A stretch of 64,000 bases of DNA from Microbacterium pygmaeum (GTDB lineage: Bacteria > Actinomycetota > Actinomycetes > Actinomycetales > Microbacteriaceae). Under the pieces are notes generated by a model. It worked only from the letters and a program-made list of their open reading frames with translations. It ran no database searches and was not told where the DNA came from. A program made the position numbers and the translations under genes. Positions 25,509 to 36,121 of the stretch are shown here, piece after piece (position 1 is the stretch's first letter; each line of letters begins with the position of its first letter). The stretch lies in the NCBI RefSeq assembly GCF_900100885.1, contig NZ_LT629692.1, forward strand, positions 3,348,001 to 3,412,000. Direction: 5' to 3'.

Positions 25509-26702
25509 CTACGACACCCCGAGCTGTCCGGAGAGGACCATGACGGCAGCTCCGCGCAGGACGATGTCCTGGCCTTGCTCCGTCATCCGCACCCGCACGC
25601 CGTCGTGGAACTCGGCGAGCGTCCGTGCGCGGAGGGTCTCGACGGTCGCAGCTGCGAGGGGTCCGTCGAGAAGTTCAGGGGGTCCGGAGAGCACGATCTC
25701 CGAGACGTCGAGCACGCCGACGATGGGTGCCAGGGCGATGCCGAGCCGCTCCCCCGCGTCGCTCAGAATGCCGATGCGCGCCGCGTCGTCCGCGGCGGCG
25801 GCCAGGCGCGCGGTCAGGGCCGGCACGGCCAGCCAGGCTTCGAGGCATCCGACCTTCCCGCACACGCACAGCGGTCCACCGTCGGTGCCGACGGTGACGT
25901 GGCCGATCTCGCCTGCGGCGAAGTGTGCGCCGCGCATCGGACGACCGGATGCCAGGAGTCCTGAGCCGACTCCTCGGCCGACCTTCACCAGCAGGACGTC
26001 GTCTCCCGCGCCGCCGAAGGTGTATTCGGCCAGCACTGCGGCGTTCGCGTCGTTGGCCACCAGGACCGGCAGGCCGAGCGCGCGCTCCAGCGCACCCTCG
26101 AGGTCGAAGCCCGCCCAGCGCAGGTTGGGTGCGGTGAGGATCACGCCGTCATCGCCGACGACACCCGGCGTGCCCACGCCGACGCCGAGGACCGGCGCGT
26201 GGGATTGGGCCACGAGGTCGCGCGCCAGCGCGACGACCGTCTCGATCACATCGCCCTCGGTCGGAACCGGCACTTCGCGGCGGACCACGATGTTCCCGTC
26301 GAGGGTGAGGACGGCCCCGATGAAGGCGTCGCTGCCGGACAGGTCGATTCCCACGATGCGGTGACCCGCGCGATCGAGATCGACCAGGATGGCGGGTTTT
26401 CCCGGTCCGGATGCCTCGCGCACGCCCATCTCGGCGACGAAGCCGTCGGCGATGAGATCGCTGATGAGGTCGGAGATGGTCACGCGGGTCAGTCCGGTCT
26501 CGCGTGAGAGATCGGCGCGGCTCATCGCCCCCTGGTGGAAGAGCGTCTGCAGCAGCAGCGAACGGTTGTGTCCTCGCGCGTGCTCGGGCAGGACTTTCGA
26601 CCCCTGGCGCAATGCCCGGCCGGCACCGAACGAGCGAGCGCCCGCGGGTGCCGTGGTCGGCTGCTCGAGCGTGATCGAGCTGCTGCGCTCTGATGCGGTC
26701 AT
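25509..26702 (-). CDS. ROK-family transcriptional repressor of the amino-sugar regulon
   Basis: 397 residues. An N-terminal winged HTH (about 45-110: NRSLLLQTLFHQGAMSRADL, SRETGLTRVTISDLISDLI) precedes a ROK domain (about 120-390) with DLSGSDAFIGAVL and the zinc motif GHVTVGTDGGPLCVCGKVGC. The HTH marks it as NagC/XylR type, not kinase. It is the first gene of the importer-kinase-nagB operon and its start codon abuts a palindrome, so it should repress itself and the operon, released by GlcNAc or a phosphate of it. The same half-site before the hexosaminidase gene extends the regulon. Confidence 0.9.
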   Translation of the reverse strand: MTASERSSSITLEQPTTAPAGARSFGAGRALRQGSKVLPEHARGHNRSLLLQTLFHQGAMSRADLSRETGLTRVTISDLISDLIADGFVAEMGVREASGPGKPAILVDLDRAGHRIVGIDLSGSDAFIGAVLTLDGNIVVRREVPVPTEGDVIETVVALARDLVAQSHAPVLGVGVGTPGVVGDDGVILTAPNLRWAGFDLEGALERALGLPVLVANDANAAVLAEYTFGGAGDDVLLVKVGRGVGSGLLASGRPMRGAHFAAGEIGHVTVGTDGGPLCVCGKVGCLEAWLAVPALTARLAAAADDAARIGILSDAGERLGIALAPIVGVLDVSEIVLSGPPELLDGPLAAATVETLRARTLAEFHDGVRVRMTEQGQDIVLRGAAVMVLSGQLGVS

Positions 26703-26730
26703 GTTTGTTAGTAGACCTTACGAACAAACA
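26702..26730. promoter_or_regulatory. Palindromic operator of the rok amino-sugar operon
   Basis: Arms TGTTTGTTAGTA and TACGAACAAACA (11 of 12 paired) with a 5-nt centre; the arms abut ATG 26702 of the rok gene. On the - strand, TTGCGG and TACTAA-like elements flank and enter it, so binding would block the promoter directly. Confidence 0.65.
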
Positions 26731-26850
26731 TGCCGCAAGCGTTCGGACTGATTTGAACGGGGTGTTTACAAAAGCGTTACATTCCGTGATCGGCCGGCAA
26801 CGACGCTGCGGCGGCGGACGGATGCCTGGGACACGGACCGGCGAGTCGCT

Positions 26851-26856
26851 TACAGT
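26851..26856 (+). promoter_or_regulatory. -10 element before the lipoprotein gene
   Basis: TACAGT with a weak -35 (GGGACA, 17 nt upstream). A GAGGAGGA ribosome site follows, so this promoter makes a leadered mRNA. Confidence 0.45.
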
Positions 26857-26879
26857 GGAAAGCCCACGAGGAGGACACC

Positions 26880-27362
26880 ATGCCCCGCAGGATCGCACGT
26901 TCCGCCCCCCGGCTCGTCGTCATCACGACGCTGAGTGCGGTCGCACTTCTCGGCCTCGCCGGCTGCACGGGCGCTCCCGCCCCGTCGGGCACCGGCGGCG
27001 GCTCCTCGCAGAACGAGGATGCCCCAGGTGATGGCGGCCAGTCGACGCAGGACGCGTGTGCGCTCGTCCAGGAGACGATCTCGGACGCGACCGCGGAGTT
27101 CGAGACGTCCGGCGCCGAGGACCCCGCCGCCGTCGCCGAGGCGATGAACGCCGCGGCGGAGAAGCTCGCGGGCGCGGCGTTACAGGTGACGAACGACGAG
27201 GTGGCCGCACTCCTGCCTGCGCTGCGCGACATGTTCGCGCAAGCGGGGGAGGTCATGACGGCCGTCACGCAGGGCGATGTCTCCAAGGTCGAGGACCTCA
27301 CCGAACTCGGCACGAAGTTCCAGGAGACCAGCGAGTCGTTCCAGGAGATCTGCACTCCCTGA
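26880..27362 (+). CDS. Small lipoprotein of unknown function
   Basis: 160 residues. A Sec lipoprotein signal with lipobox LAGC (about 26-29) is followed by a Gly/Ser-rich tether (about 30-55) and a helical domain with two cysteines (DACALV and EICTP) that could form a disulfide. I recognise no family beyond actinobacterial secreted lipoproteins of this type. GAGGAGGA lies 6-7 nt before ATG 26880. It stands alone between the divergent rok operon and the L,D-transpeptidase gene. Confidence 0.75.
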   Translation: MPRRIARSAPRLVVITTLSAVALLGLAGCTGAPAPSGTGGGSSQNEDAPGDGGQSTQDACALVQETISDATAEFETSGAEDPAAVAEAMNAAAEKLAGAALQVTNDEVAALLPALRDMFAQAGEVMTAVTQGDVSKVEDLTELGTKFQETSESFQEICTP

Positions 27363-27464
27363 CCTCGGATCTCCCCGACCGGGTCGTGACCACACCGTTG
27401 CCTGCCGGCGGTGCGGCGTCGCGTACCATAAAGGGACGTATTCGCACGACACGGGGGTGATCGC

Positions 27465-28952
27465 GTGACGGATGTGGTCACCAGACCGAACGCTGACAGT
27501 GCGCCGGACGACGATGCGATCGTCGACGGGCCGGTCGGCGACGCCGCAGCGCCTCCTGGCGACGCGACGACCGGCGAATACGCATGGGCTCCCGCCGAGC
27601 CCCCGAAGCGCAGCAAGCACCTCGGCTGGTGGATCGGCGTTCCGGCCGGAGCCGCAGTCATCGCGCTCGTCGCCTCCTCCCTCGTCCTCATCGCCCCCGG
27701 CACCTCGATCGCCGGCGTCCCGGTGGGCTTTTCCACCCCCGGTGCCGCGGCCGACGCCGTGGCGGCGCAGTTGGCCACCACGACCGTCGTGCTCACGGGT
27801 GACGGTGGCGACGCCGAGGTCACCGCCGCCGAGCTCGGCGCCTCCGTCGACTCGCGGGCGCTCGCCGACCGGGCGTTCGCCCTGCACCCGATGTGGAACC
27901 CGACGACCTGGTTCGCAGACCCCTCGACGGCCGCTGTCAGCATCGACGAGGAGGCCGCGACAACGGCGCTGCGCGAAGCAGCACCGGCGCTGTACACCGA
28001 CCCCGTCGATGCGACGATCGCCTTCGATGCCGCCACCGCCAGCTTCATGACGACTCCCGCCGAGCCCGGAACCGGTGTGGACGTCGAATCCGTCCGCCTC
28101 GCCCTGCAGACCGCGCTCGCCGACGGCGAGTCCCGCGTCGAGCTCGACGCGACGCCGGCTGAAGTCGCGGCCATCACCTCGACGGCGACCGCCGAAGCGT
28201 CGACGGCGACGCTGAACAGCATGCTCGACACCGCCGGCTTCTACGTCGGGACCGAGCGCACGGTGCCGATCGATCGCGCGGTCGCGGCATCCTGGATCAC
28301 CGTCCAGCCGACCGATGACGGAACCTTCGACATCAGCGCCGACGCGGCGGCGATCCAGCCGATGGTCGATTCTCTGGCCCCGCTCGTGAACCGGGCGGCC
28401 GAGAACGGCAAGGTCATCACAGACTCCAGCGGCGACGTGCTCCGCGAGGAGGCTGCCGGCATCTCCGGCCGCGCCCTCGGCGACACGTCGAGCGTCGCAT
28501 CGGATTACGCCACCCAGCTGTCGACCGGCAACGCCGCGTTCACGCTCCCGGTCACCGAGGTCGCGCCGGTCATCACGACGCTCGCCCGTCGCATCGAGGT
28601 GAACCTCAGCGACCAGCAGGCGGTCCTTTACGAGAACAACGCGGTGGTCCAGTCCTGGTACATCTCGTCGGGCAAGGACGGCTTCAACTCGGGAACCGGC
28701 AACTTCCGGATCAATTCGAAGCTCACCTCGCAGAACATGGGAAACCGCGATCTGACGAAGGCGCCGTACTACTTCACGCCGGACGTGCCGTACGTCATGT
28801 ACTACAACGGCGACGAGGCCCTCCACGGGACCTACTGGCACGACAACTTCGGCAACCAGATGAGCCACGGCTGCATCAACATGCCCGTGAGTGCCGCCGA
28901 GTACGTGTTCGACTGGGCGCCGATCGGCACCGAGGTCTCTGTGCACTACTGA
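27465..28952 (+). CDS. L,D-transpeptidase (YkuD domain), membrane-anchored
   Basis: 495 residues. Cytoplasmic tail (1-50), one membrane helix (about 53-78), then two putative peptidoglycan-binding repeats of the YoaR/PG_binding_4 type (about 90-345). The YkuD catalytic domain (about 370-495) has His454 (HGTYWH) and the nucleophile motif SHGCINMP with His468 and Cys470. It makes 3-3 peptidoglycan crosslinks outside the membrane. The start at GTG 27465 has GGGGGTGA upstream. A bidirectional terminator follows at 29072-29103. Confidence 0.92.
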   Translation: MTDVVTRPNADSAPDDDAIVDGPVGDAAAPPGDATTGEYAWAPAEPPKRSKHLGWWIGVPAGAAVIALVASSLVLIAPGTSIAGVPVGFSTPGAAADAVAAQLATTTVVLTGDGGDAEVTAAELGASVDSRALADRAFALHPMWNPTTWFADPSTAAVSIDEEAATTALREAAPALYTDPVDATIAFDAATASFMTTPAEPGTGVDVESVRLALQTALADGESRVELDATPAEVAAITSTATAEASTATLNSMLDTAGFYVGTERTVPIDRAVAASWITVQPTDDGTFDISADAAAIQPMVDSLAPLVNRAAENGKVITDSSGDVLREEAAGISGRALGDTSSVASDYATQLSTGNAAFTLPVTEVAPVITTLARRIEVNLSDQQAVLYENNAVVQSWYISSGKDGFNSGTGNFRINSKLTSQNMGNRDLTKAPYYFTPDVPYVMYYNGDEALHGTYWHDNFGNQMSHGCINMPVSAAEYVFDWAPIGTEVSVHY

Positions 28953-29004
28953 CACGTGACGGGTCGATGCGAGCGAAGCCCGCGTGAATGCGTCAGCGTG
29001 TCAA

Positions 29005-29040
29005 GGTCGAGTAGCGAGCGCCATCGAGCGTATCGAGACC
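29005..29040. repeat. Intergenic repeat-like element
   Basis: The 36-bp stretch from GGTCGAGTAGCGAGCG to CGAGCGTATCGAGACC has the composition of an intergenic element I believe is common in Microbacteriaceae. Only one copy is seen here, so the call rests on memory and position between convergent genes. Confidence 0.35.
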
Positions 29041-29071
29041 TCCCGCACCGCTGGTCTCCCCTGCACGCGGC

Positions 29072-29103
29072 GAGGGGCCGGATGCCGCAGCATCCGGCTC
29101 CTC
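29072..29103. terminator. Bidirectional terminator between L,D-transpeptidase and icd
   Basis: 14-bp arms GAGGGGCCGGATGC and GCATCCGGCTCCTC pair at 13 of 14 positions around a 4-nt loop. The core nine pairs are perfect. It lies between convergent genes. Confidence 0.7.
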
Positions 29104-29122
29104 GACCGGTTCGTCCCGGCGC

Positions 29123-31357
<2,235 letters not shown>

Positions 31358-31388
31358 TCGGTCGTCGTTTCCAGACTATCTCAACGCC

Positions 31389-31414
31389 GAAGTATCTCGA
31401 CATCGAGATACTTC
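31389..31414. promoter_or_regulatory. Perfect palindromic operator over the icd promoter
   Basis: 12-bp arms GAAGTATCTCGA and TCGAGATACTTC around CA, a perfect inverted repeat. A -10 like TAGTCT lies at 31373-31378 on the - strand, and the expected -35 falls within the palindrome, so binding would repress icd. The 16-nt core TATCTCGACATCxAGA recurs before sucC at 61820-61835. Confidence 0.65.
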
Positions 31415-31474
31415 TGTGTGTGAGAGCCGAATGAACCCGCGTTCCTCGCCTTCGCGATTCGGCGATCCGACCAC

Positions 31475-31480
31475 TAGCCT
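31475..31480 (+). promoter_or_regulatory. -10 element, leaderless geometry
   Basis: TAGCCT ends 6 nt before ATG 31487. No ribosome site is visible. Confidence 0.5.
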
Positions 31481-31486
31481 GTGGCT

Positions 31487-31939
31487 ATGGCTGAGCTGCG
31501 TCTGGTCGAACTGTCCGCTGCGACGATCGTGGCGGTCAACAACATGTCCCTCAAGCCCGGGCAGGAGCAGTATCTGGCCCCGGTGAGCTATGGGATCGCG
31601 GCCACCGTGATCAATCCGCAGACATCGTGGCAGCGGGTCGTGCTCGATGCGAACGAGGTCGTGGGCTTCGTCAGCGCGAACTTCGATCCCGAGGCGCCCG
31701 AGGAGCATTTCCAGTCGGTGCTGTGGCGAATCAACGTCGACGCCGACGATCAGGGTCGCGGCGTCGGCCGCTTCGCGGTGCAGAAGCTCCTCGAAGAGGC
31801 GCGCGACCGCGGCGTCGACCGCGTCGACGTGATCTACGAAGCGGGCGAGGGCGGCCCGCAAGCGTTCTTCGAGCGCGTCGGGTTCACACCGGTGGGTGAG
31901 ACCGAGTACGGCGAGGTCATCGCCGAGATCCGCCTGTAG
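31487..31939 (+). CDS. GNAT-family N-acetyltransferase
   Basis: 150 residues. The acetyl-CoA-binding motif A is RINVDADDQGRGVGRFAV (Q/RxxGxG/A form). The family start LVELSAATIVAVNNMSLKPGQ and APVSYGIAA resemble the spermine/spermidine or diamine acetyltransferase branch (BltD/PaiA-like), so a polyamine is possible but unproven. ATG 31487 is chosen over an in-frame GTG two codons earlier because it sits 6 nt after a -10 hexamer. Confidence 0.85.
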   Translation: MAELRLVELSAATIVAVNNMSLKPGQEQYLAPVSYGIAATVINPQTSWQRVVLDANEVVGFVSANFDPEAPEEHFQSVLWRINVDADDQGRGVGRFAVQKLLEEARDRGVDRVDVIYEAGEGGPQAFFERVGFTPVGETEYGEVIAEIRL

Positions 31940-31982
31940 CGCGGGGCGGGCGCTGCGCGGCATCCGCTCGGTCCTTCCGTCT

Positions 31983-32047
31983 GAGGATGTGCCTTCCGCG
32001 CGTCGGAGGATGTGCTTTCCGCGCGTCGGAGGATGTGCCTTCCGTCG
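31983..32047. repeat. Tandem repeat, 23-nt unit, nearly three copies
   Basis: Units at 31983-32005 and 32006-32028 differ at one base. A third copy (32029-32047) lacks 4 nt. Each begins GAGGATGTGC and ends in GTCG. The array runs directly into the terminator hairpin, whose arms resemble the unit boundary, so the array may have grown from it. Confidence 0.75.
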
Positions 32048-32071
32048 GAGGATTCGCGTGAATCCTCCGAC
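32044..32071. terminator. Bidirectional terminator hairpin
   Basis: Perfect 12-bp arms GTCGGAGGATTC and GAATCCTCCGAC with loop GCGT, between the GNAT gene and the convergent ABC exporter operon. Confidence 0.75.
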
Positions 32072-32132
32072 GTTCGTCACGTCCTCCGACGCAAAGCGCC
32101 GAGAGCGCCGGTCGACACCCGCGGGCACCGGC

Positions 32133-33950
32133 TCAGACCAGCGACTCCCGCCACGCGGCGTGCAGCTGCGCGAACTTGCCAGTGCCGGCGATGAGCTCCT
32201 CGGGGGTGTCGTCCTCGATGATCTCGCCGTGCTCCATCACGAGCACCCGGTCGGCGATGGCGACGGTCGAGAGCCGATGGGCGATGATGATCGCGGTCCG
32301 GTCGGCCAGCAGGGTTTGCAGGGCCTCCTGGATCTGGCGCTCCGACGGCATGTCGAGCGAGGCCGTCGCCTCGTCCAGGATCAGCACCGCCGGGTCCGCC
32401 AGGAACGCCCGGGCGAACGAGATCAGCTGGCGCTGCCCCGCAGAGACGCGACCGCCGCGCTTGTTCACGTCGGTGCCGTAGCCGTCCGGGAGTGCCTCGA
32501 TGAAGGCATCCGCCCCCACCGCCCGCGCAGCCGCGCGGATCTCGTCCATCGTCGCGTCGGGCTTGCCGAACGCGATGTTGTCGGCGACGGTCCCGCTGAA
32601 CAGGTACGCCTCCTGCGTGACCATGACGATCGCGCGCCGGAGGTCCTTGGGGTGCAGTCGGCGCAGGTCCACGCCGTCCAGGCTGACGCTGCCGGAGGAC
32701 GGGTCGTAGAAGCGCGAGACGAGCTTCGCGAGCGTCGACTTGCCGGCACCGGTGGTGCCCACGAGTGCAACGGTCTGCCCGGCGGGGATGTCGAGCGTGA
32801 AGTCCGGCAGGATCACCCGATCGTCGGAGTAGCCGAAGTGCACGTCCTGGAACCGGATGTGCCCGCGCGCGTTCCACAGGTCGACCGGCTTCTCGGGATC
32901 AGGCACGGTGGGCTGTTCCTCCAGCACTCCCGAGACCTTCTCCAGCGCGGCGGTGGCGGACTGGTAGGAGTTCAGGAAGAACGCCACCTCCTGCATCGGC
33001 GAGAAGAAGTTGCGGACGAAGACGACCGAGCCCAGCAGCGTTCCGACCAGGATCGAGCCGTCCGCGACACGGATGCCGCCCCAGAGCACGATCAGCGCGA
33101 GCGCGACCGAGGCGATCGCCATGAGTCCCGGCTCGAAGGTTCCGAACAGGCGGATCGAGCGGATGTTGACGTCGCGGTACTTGAGGGCCAGCTCGCCGAA
33201 CTCGTCGTCGTTGCGCTGCTCCTTGCGGAACGCCTTGACGGCGCGGATGCCCGTCATCGTCTCGACGAACTTCACGATGACCTGCGCGCTGACCACTCGC
33301 GACTCGCGGTACACCGCCTGCGAGCGGAGGTAGAACCAGCGCATGAGCAGGAACAGCGGGATGCCGGCTACCGTCAGGATCACGCCGGACTGCCAGTCCA
33401 GGAAGTAGAGCGCGACGAGCGTGAACACGCCGTACAGCACGCCGGAGACCAGCTCGTTCAGCCCGCCGTCCAACAGCTCGCGGATCGTGTCGAGGTCGCT
33501 CGTCTGGCGCGAGATGATCCGGCCCGAGGTGTACGACTCGTGGAATTCGAGGCTCAGGCGCTGCGTGTGCAGGAAGATCCGCTTCCGCAGCTCCAGCATG
33601 ACTGCCTGCGTCAGGCGCGCCGCGACCACGACGTACCAGCCGATGAGGGCGGCGCCGCCGATGCCGGAGAGCAGGTACACCACGACCACGCCGATCGTGG
33701 GGAGCCAGTTCATCTGCTCCACCGCGGCGGGCAGGGCCGTGTCGAAGCCGTACGCCAGCAGCAGGGGTCCGATCACGCGCAGCGCGGTCGAGACGACCAG
33801 CACGACGCCGGCCAGCACCAGCTGCCAGCGCAGCGGCGAGATCAGGGATCCGAGGAGGCGCAGCGACCGGCGGCGGATCGAGCGGCTCTCGTCGCGCGTG
33901 TAGTCCGAGCGGTCCTCGCCCGCGGTTCCCGTCACGGTGACCGTGCTCAT
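32133..33950 (-). CDS. ABC exporter half-transporter, consensus-Walker-B subunit
   Basis: 605 residues: six-helix ABC exporter membrane domain (about 35-330) and a nucleotide-binding domain (about 365-600). Walker A is GTTGAGKST and Walker B is ILDEATASLD with the catalytic Glu intact. The signature is VSAGQRQ in place of LSGGQ. Combined with the partner, whose Walker B is altered but whose LSGGQ is canonical, this fits a heterodimeric exporter with one active and one degenerate ATP site (TM287/288, BmrCD type). Its ATG overlaps the partner's stop by 4 nt. Substrate unknown; lipid or drug export is typical. Confidence 0.9.
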   Translation of the reverse strand: MSTVTVTGTAGEDRSDYTRDESRSIRRRSLRLLGSLISPLRWQLVLAGVVLVVSTALRVIGPLLLAYGFDTALPAAVEQMNWLPTIGVVVVYLLSGIGGAALIGWYVVVAARLTQAVMLELRKRIFLHTQRLSLEFHESYTSGRIISRQTSDLDTIRELLDGGLNELVSGVLYGVFTLVALYFLDWQSGVILTVAGIPLFLLMRWFYLRSQAVYRESRVVSAQVIVKFVETMTGIRAVKAFRKEQRNDDEFGELALKYRDVNIRSIRLFGTFEPGLMAIASVALALIVLWGGIRVADGSILVGTLLGSVVFVRNFFSPMQEVAFFLNSYQSATAALEKVSGVLEEQPTVPDPEKPVDLWNARGHIRFQDVHFGYSDDRVILPDFTLDIPAGQTVALVGTTGAGKSTLAKLVSRFYDPSSGSVSLDGVDLRRLHPKDLRRAIVMVTQEAYLFSGTVADNIAFGKPDATMDEIRAAARAVGADAFIEALPDGYGTDVNKRGGRVSAGQRQLISFARAFLADPAVLILDEATASLDMPSERQIQEALQTLLADRTAIIIAHRLSTVAIADRVLVMEHGEIIEDDTPEELIAGTGKFAQLHAAWRESLV

Positions 33951-35800
33951 CGCTTCACCTCCATCGCCTGATCCAGATCCGGTTCCTGTGCCTGCGCCTG
34001 TCGGAGCGCCTCATCCGTCTCCAGGCTCGTGATGACGTGCCGGTAGTGCTCGCTGTCGCGCAGCAGCTCCGAGTGCGTCCCGACCGCAGTGACGCGTCCG
34101 GCCTCCAGCAGCGCGACCCGGTCGGCGAGCATGACCGTGGACGGCCGGTGGGCGACGACCAGGGCGGTCGTGCTGTGCAGGACCTCCCGCAGGGCGTCCT
34201 CGACGAGCGCCTCGGTGTCGACGTCGAGCGCCGACAGCGGGTCGTCCAGCACCAGCACCGAGGGCCGCGCGGCGACGGCGCGCGCGAGCGCGAGCCGCTG
34301 TCGCTGACCGCCGGAGAGGCTGAGGCCCTCTTCGCCGATGATCGTGTCGACGCCGTCGGGGAGGTCGTCGATGAAGCCCGCCTGTGCGACGCCGAGGGCC
34401 TCGCGCAGGACCCGCTCGGCCTCGGGGCTGCCGGGCTCGAGGTCTTCGCGACCGAGGAGCACGTTGTCGCGCACGGTCTGCGAGAACAGGGTTGCATCCT
34501 CGAAGGCCATGCCGATGTGGGTGCGCAGCTCGCGCAGGCTCAGATCCCGCACATCGACGCCGTCCAGGGTGACGCGCCCGCCGGTCACGTCGTACAGGCG
34601 CGTCGGGAGCGTGGTCAGGGTGGTCTTGCCCGATCCGGTCAGACCCACCAGCGCCATCGTCTCGCCCGGACGCAGCACCAGGTCGACACCGTCGATGAGG
34701 TCGCGTTCGGATGCCGCGGCATCCTGATACCGGAAGTGCACGTTCTCGAACGCGAGCTCTCCGCGAGCATGCTCGATGGTGACGGGCGATCGGGGATCGG
34801 TGATCGCGTTCTGCTCGTCGAAGACCTCGAAGATGCGGTCGGTCGCCGTCCGCGCGTCCAGGAGGAACGAGAACAGGAAGCCGATCGACTCCATCGGCCA
34901 GCGCAGCACCGTGGCCATCACGAAGAAGGCGACGAGCTCGGCGCTCTGGAGCTGCCCGAGGGCGGTCAGGTAGATCCCGACCCCGAGACACAGCGCGAAG
35001 GCGATGTCGGGGAGCAGGACGAGCCAGAACCAGATGCCACCGACCGCCATGGCCTTGCTGAGCTCGGTCTCGCGCAGCGTCTCGGCCTGGCGGGTGAACT
35101 TGCGCAGCGCGTGCTTGCCGCGGCCGAACGCCTTCAGCACGCGGATGCCGTGCACGCTCTCCTCGACCGAGGTCGCAAGGTCTCCCGCCTGGTCCTGGCT
35201 CTGCCGGGCAAGGGTGCCATAGGTCTTCTCGAACCGGTAGCCGGCGTACCAGAGGGGTGCCGAGACCACGAGGAAGGTCGTGCCGAGCAGCCAGTGCCAG
35301 CGGAACAGCAGCACCGTGCCGACCGCGATCGTCAGGACGTTGACGACCAGGAGCACCAGGCCGAAGGCGAGCCATCGCCGCAGCATGCTGATGTCCTGCA
35401 TCATGCGGCTGAGCAGCTGACCGGACTGCCACTTGTCGTGGAACGAGACGGGCAGCCGCTGCAGCCGCGCGTAGAAGCTCTCGCGGATCTCGTACTCGAC
35501 CATCGTCGCGGGTCCGAGCACGAACCAGCGCCGCAGCCACACCATGACCGCCTCGAAGAGGCCGAGGACGAGGATCGCGGTCGCGCCCCACGCGATCTGC
35601 CCGAAGTCGCCCGACGCGATCGGCCCCTGGACGATGACCTCCAGGACGAGCGGGATCGTCAGGGCGAGCAGGCTGGCGATGAGCGCGCTGACGGCGCCCA
35701 GGATGAGGCGCCCGAGAACGGGCTTCGCGAAGGGCAGCAGGCGCAGGAGCGCCCTCGGCGTGGAGAGGCGGCCGTCGTGTGCAGGAGGGGTGGAGATCAT
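33947..35800 (-). CDS. ABC exporter half-transporter, degenerate-Walker-B subunit
   Basis: 617 residues: membrane domain (about 25-325) and nucleotide-binding domain (about 355-600). Walker A is GLTGSGKTT, the signature is a canonical LSLSGGQRQR, and Walker B is VLVLDDPLSALD, where Asp replaces the catalytic Glu. That makes its own ATP site weak. The switch His is kept in VAHRPSTV. The start at 35800 has AAGGA upstream; the in-frame extension 25 codons further is Pro/Ser-rich and lacks a site. It is the first gene of the exporter pair, about 140 nt after a possible small gene. Confidence 0.9.
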   Translation of the reverse strand: MISTPPAHDGRLSTPRALLRLLPFAKPVLGRLILGAVSALIASLLALTIPLVLEVIVQGPIASGDFGQIAWGATAILVLGLFEAVMVWLRRWFVLGPATMVEYEIRESFYARLQRLPVSFHDKWQSGQLLSRMMQDISMLRRWLAFGLVLLVVNVLTIAVGTVLLFRWHWLLGTTFLVVSAPLWYAGYRFEKTYGTLARQSQDQAGDLATSVEESVHGIRVLKAFGRGKHALRKFTRQAETLRETELSKAMAVGGIWFWLVLLPDIAFALCLGVGIYLTALGQLQSAELVAFFVMATVLRWPMESIGFLFSFLLDARTATDRIFEVFDEQNAITDPRSPVTIEHARGELAFENVHFRYQDAAASERDLIDGVDLVLRPGETMALVGLTGSGKTTLTTLPTRLYDVTGGRVTLDGVDVRDLSLRELRTHIGMAFEDATLFSQTVRDNVLLGREDLEPGSPEAERVLREALGVAQAGFIDDLPDGVDTIIGEEGLSLSGGQRQRLALARAVAARPSVLVLDDPLSALDVDTEALVEDALREVLHSTTALVVAHRPSTVMLADRVALLEAGRVTAVGTHSELLRDSEHYRHVITSLETDEALRQAQAQEPDLDQAMEVKR

Positions 35801-35938
35801 GATCCTTGGAGGATGTCGCGCAGGTGGAGAGGCAGAAGGAGTCGTCGAGGCGTCCGGGAACAGCGACGCCGGCAACGACTGACGAACGAGAACGCGTATG
35901 GTGCCGGCTCTATGCCCTCGCGGGCGAGCCGACCCGGC

Positions 35939-36037
35939 TCAGCCGAGCAGTACGGCGGTTCCGTTCGGGCCGCGGCGCGCCGCGCGAATGCGGAGGACGG
36001 CGGCGACCGGCGTGACGGCGACGGCGATCGTGTTCAT
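35939..36037 (-). CDS. Possible 32-residue small protein or leader peptide
   Basis: A 33-codon frame (MNTIAVAVTPVAAVLRIRAA and 12 more residues). A strong GGAGG lies 6 nt before ATG 36037, and a -35/-10 pair with 17-nt spacing stands further upstream at 36084-36112. It is the only coding signal in the 320-bp stretch between ogt and the ABC exporter genes and reads towards the exporter. It has a short hydrophobic N-terminal half and an Arg-rich middle. No family is known to me. It could be a genuine small protein, or a leader peptide for the exporter. Confidence 0.4.
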   Translation of the reverse strand: MNTIAVAVTPVAAVLRIRAARRGPNGTAVLLG

Positions 36038-36083
36038 GGCATCCTCCTTCGACGGGCCCGCGGGCGGCGGGCGACAGCCCTCC

Positions 36084-36112
36084 AGAGTATTCCTGCGCGG
36101 CGGAAGCCGCAA
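36084..36112 (-). promoter_or_regulatory. Promoter reading toward the small gene and ABC exporter
   Basis: On the - strand, TTGCGG (36107-36112), a 17-nt spacer, and TACTCT (36084-36089). It lies between ogt and the small frame at 36037, leaving a leader of about 40 nt. Confidence 0.5.
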
Positions 36113-36121
36113 CCCCGATCT

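Noticed and set aside
31940..32132. A CRISPR array in the tandem repeats
   Set aside because: The units are directly adjacent without spacers and only about three in number.
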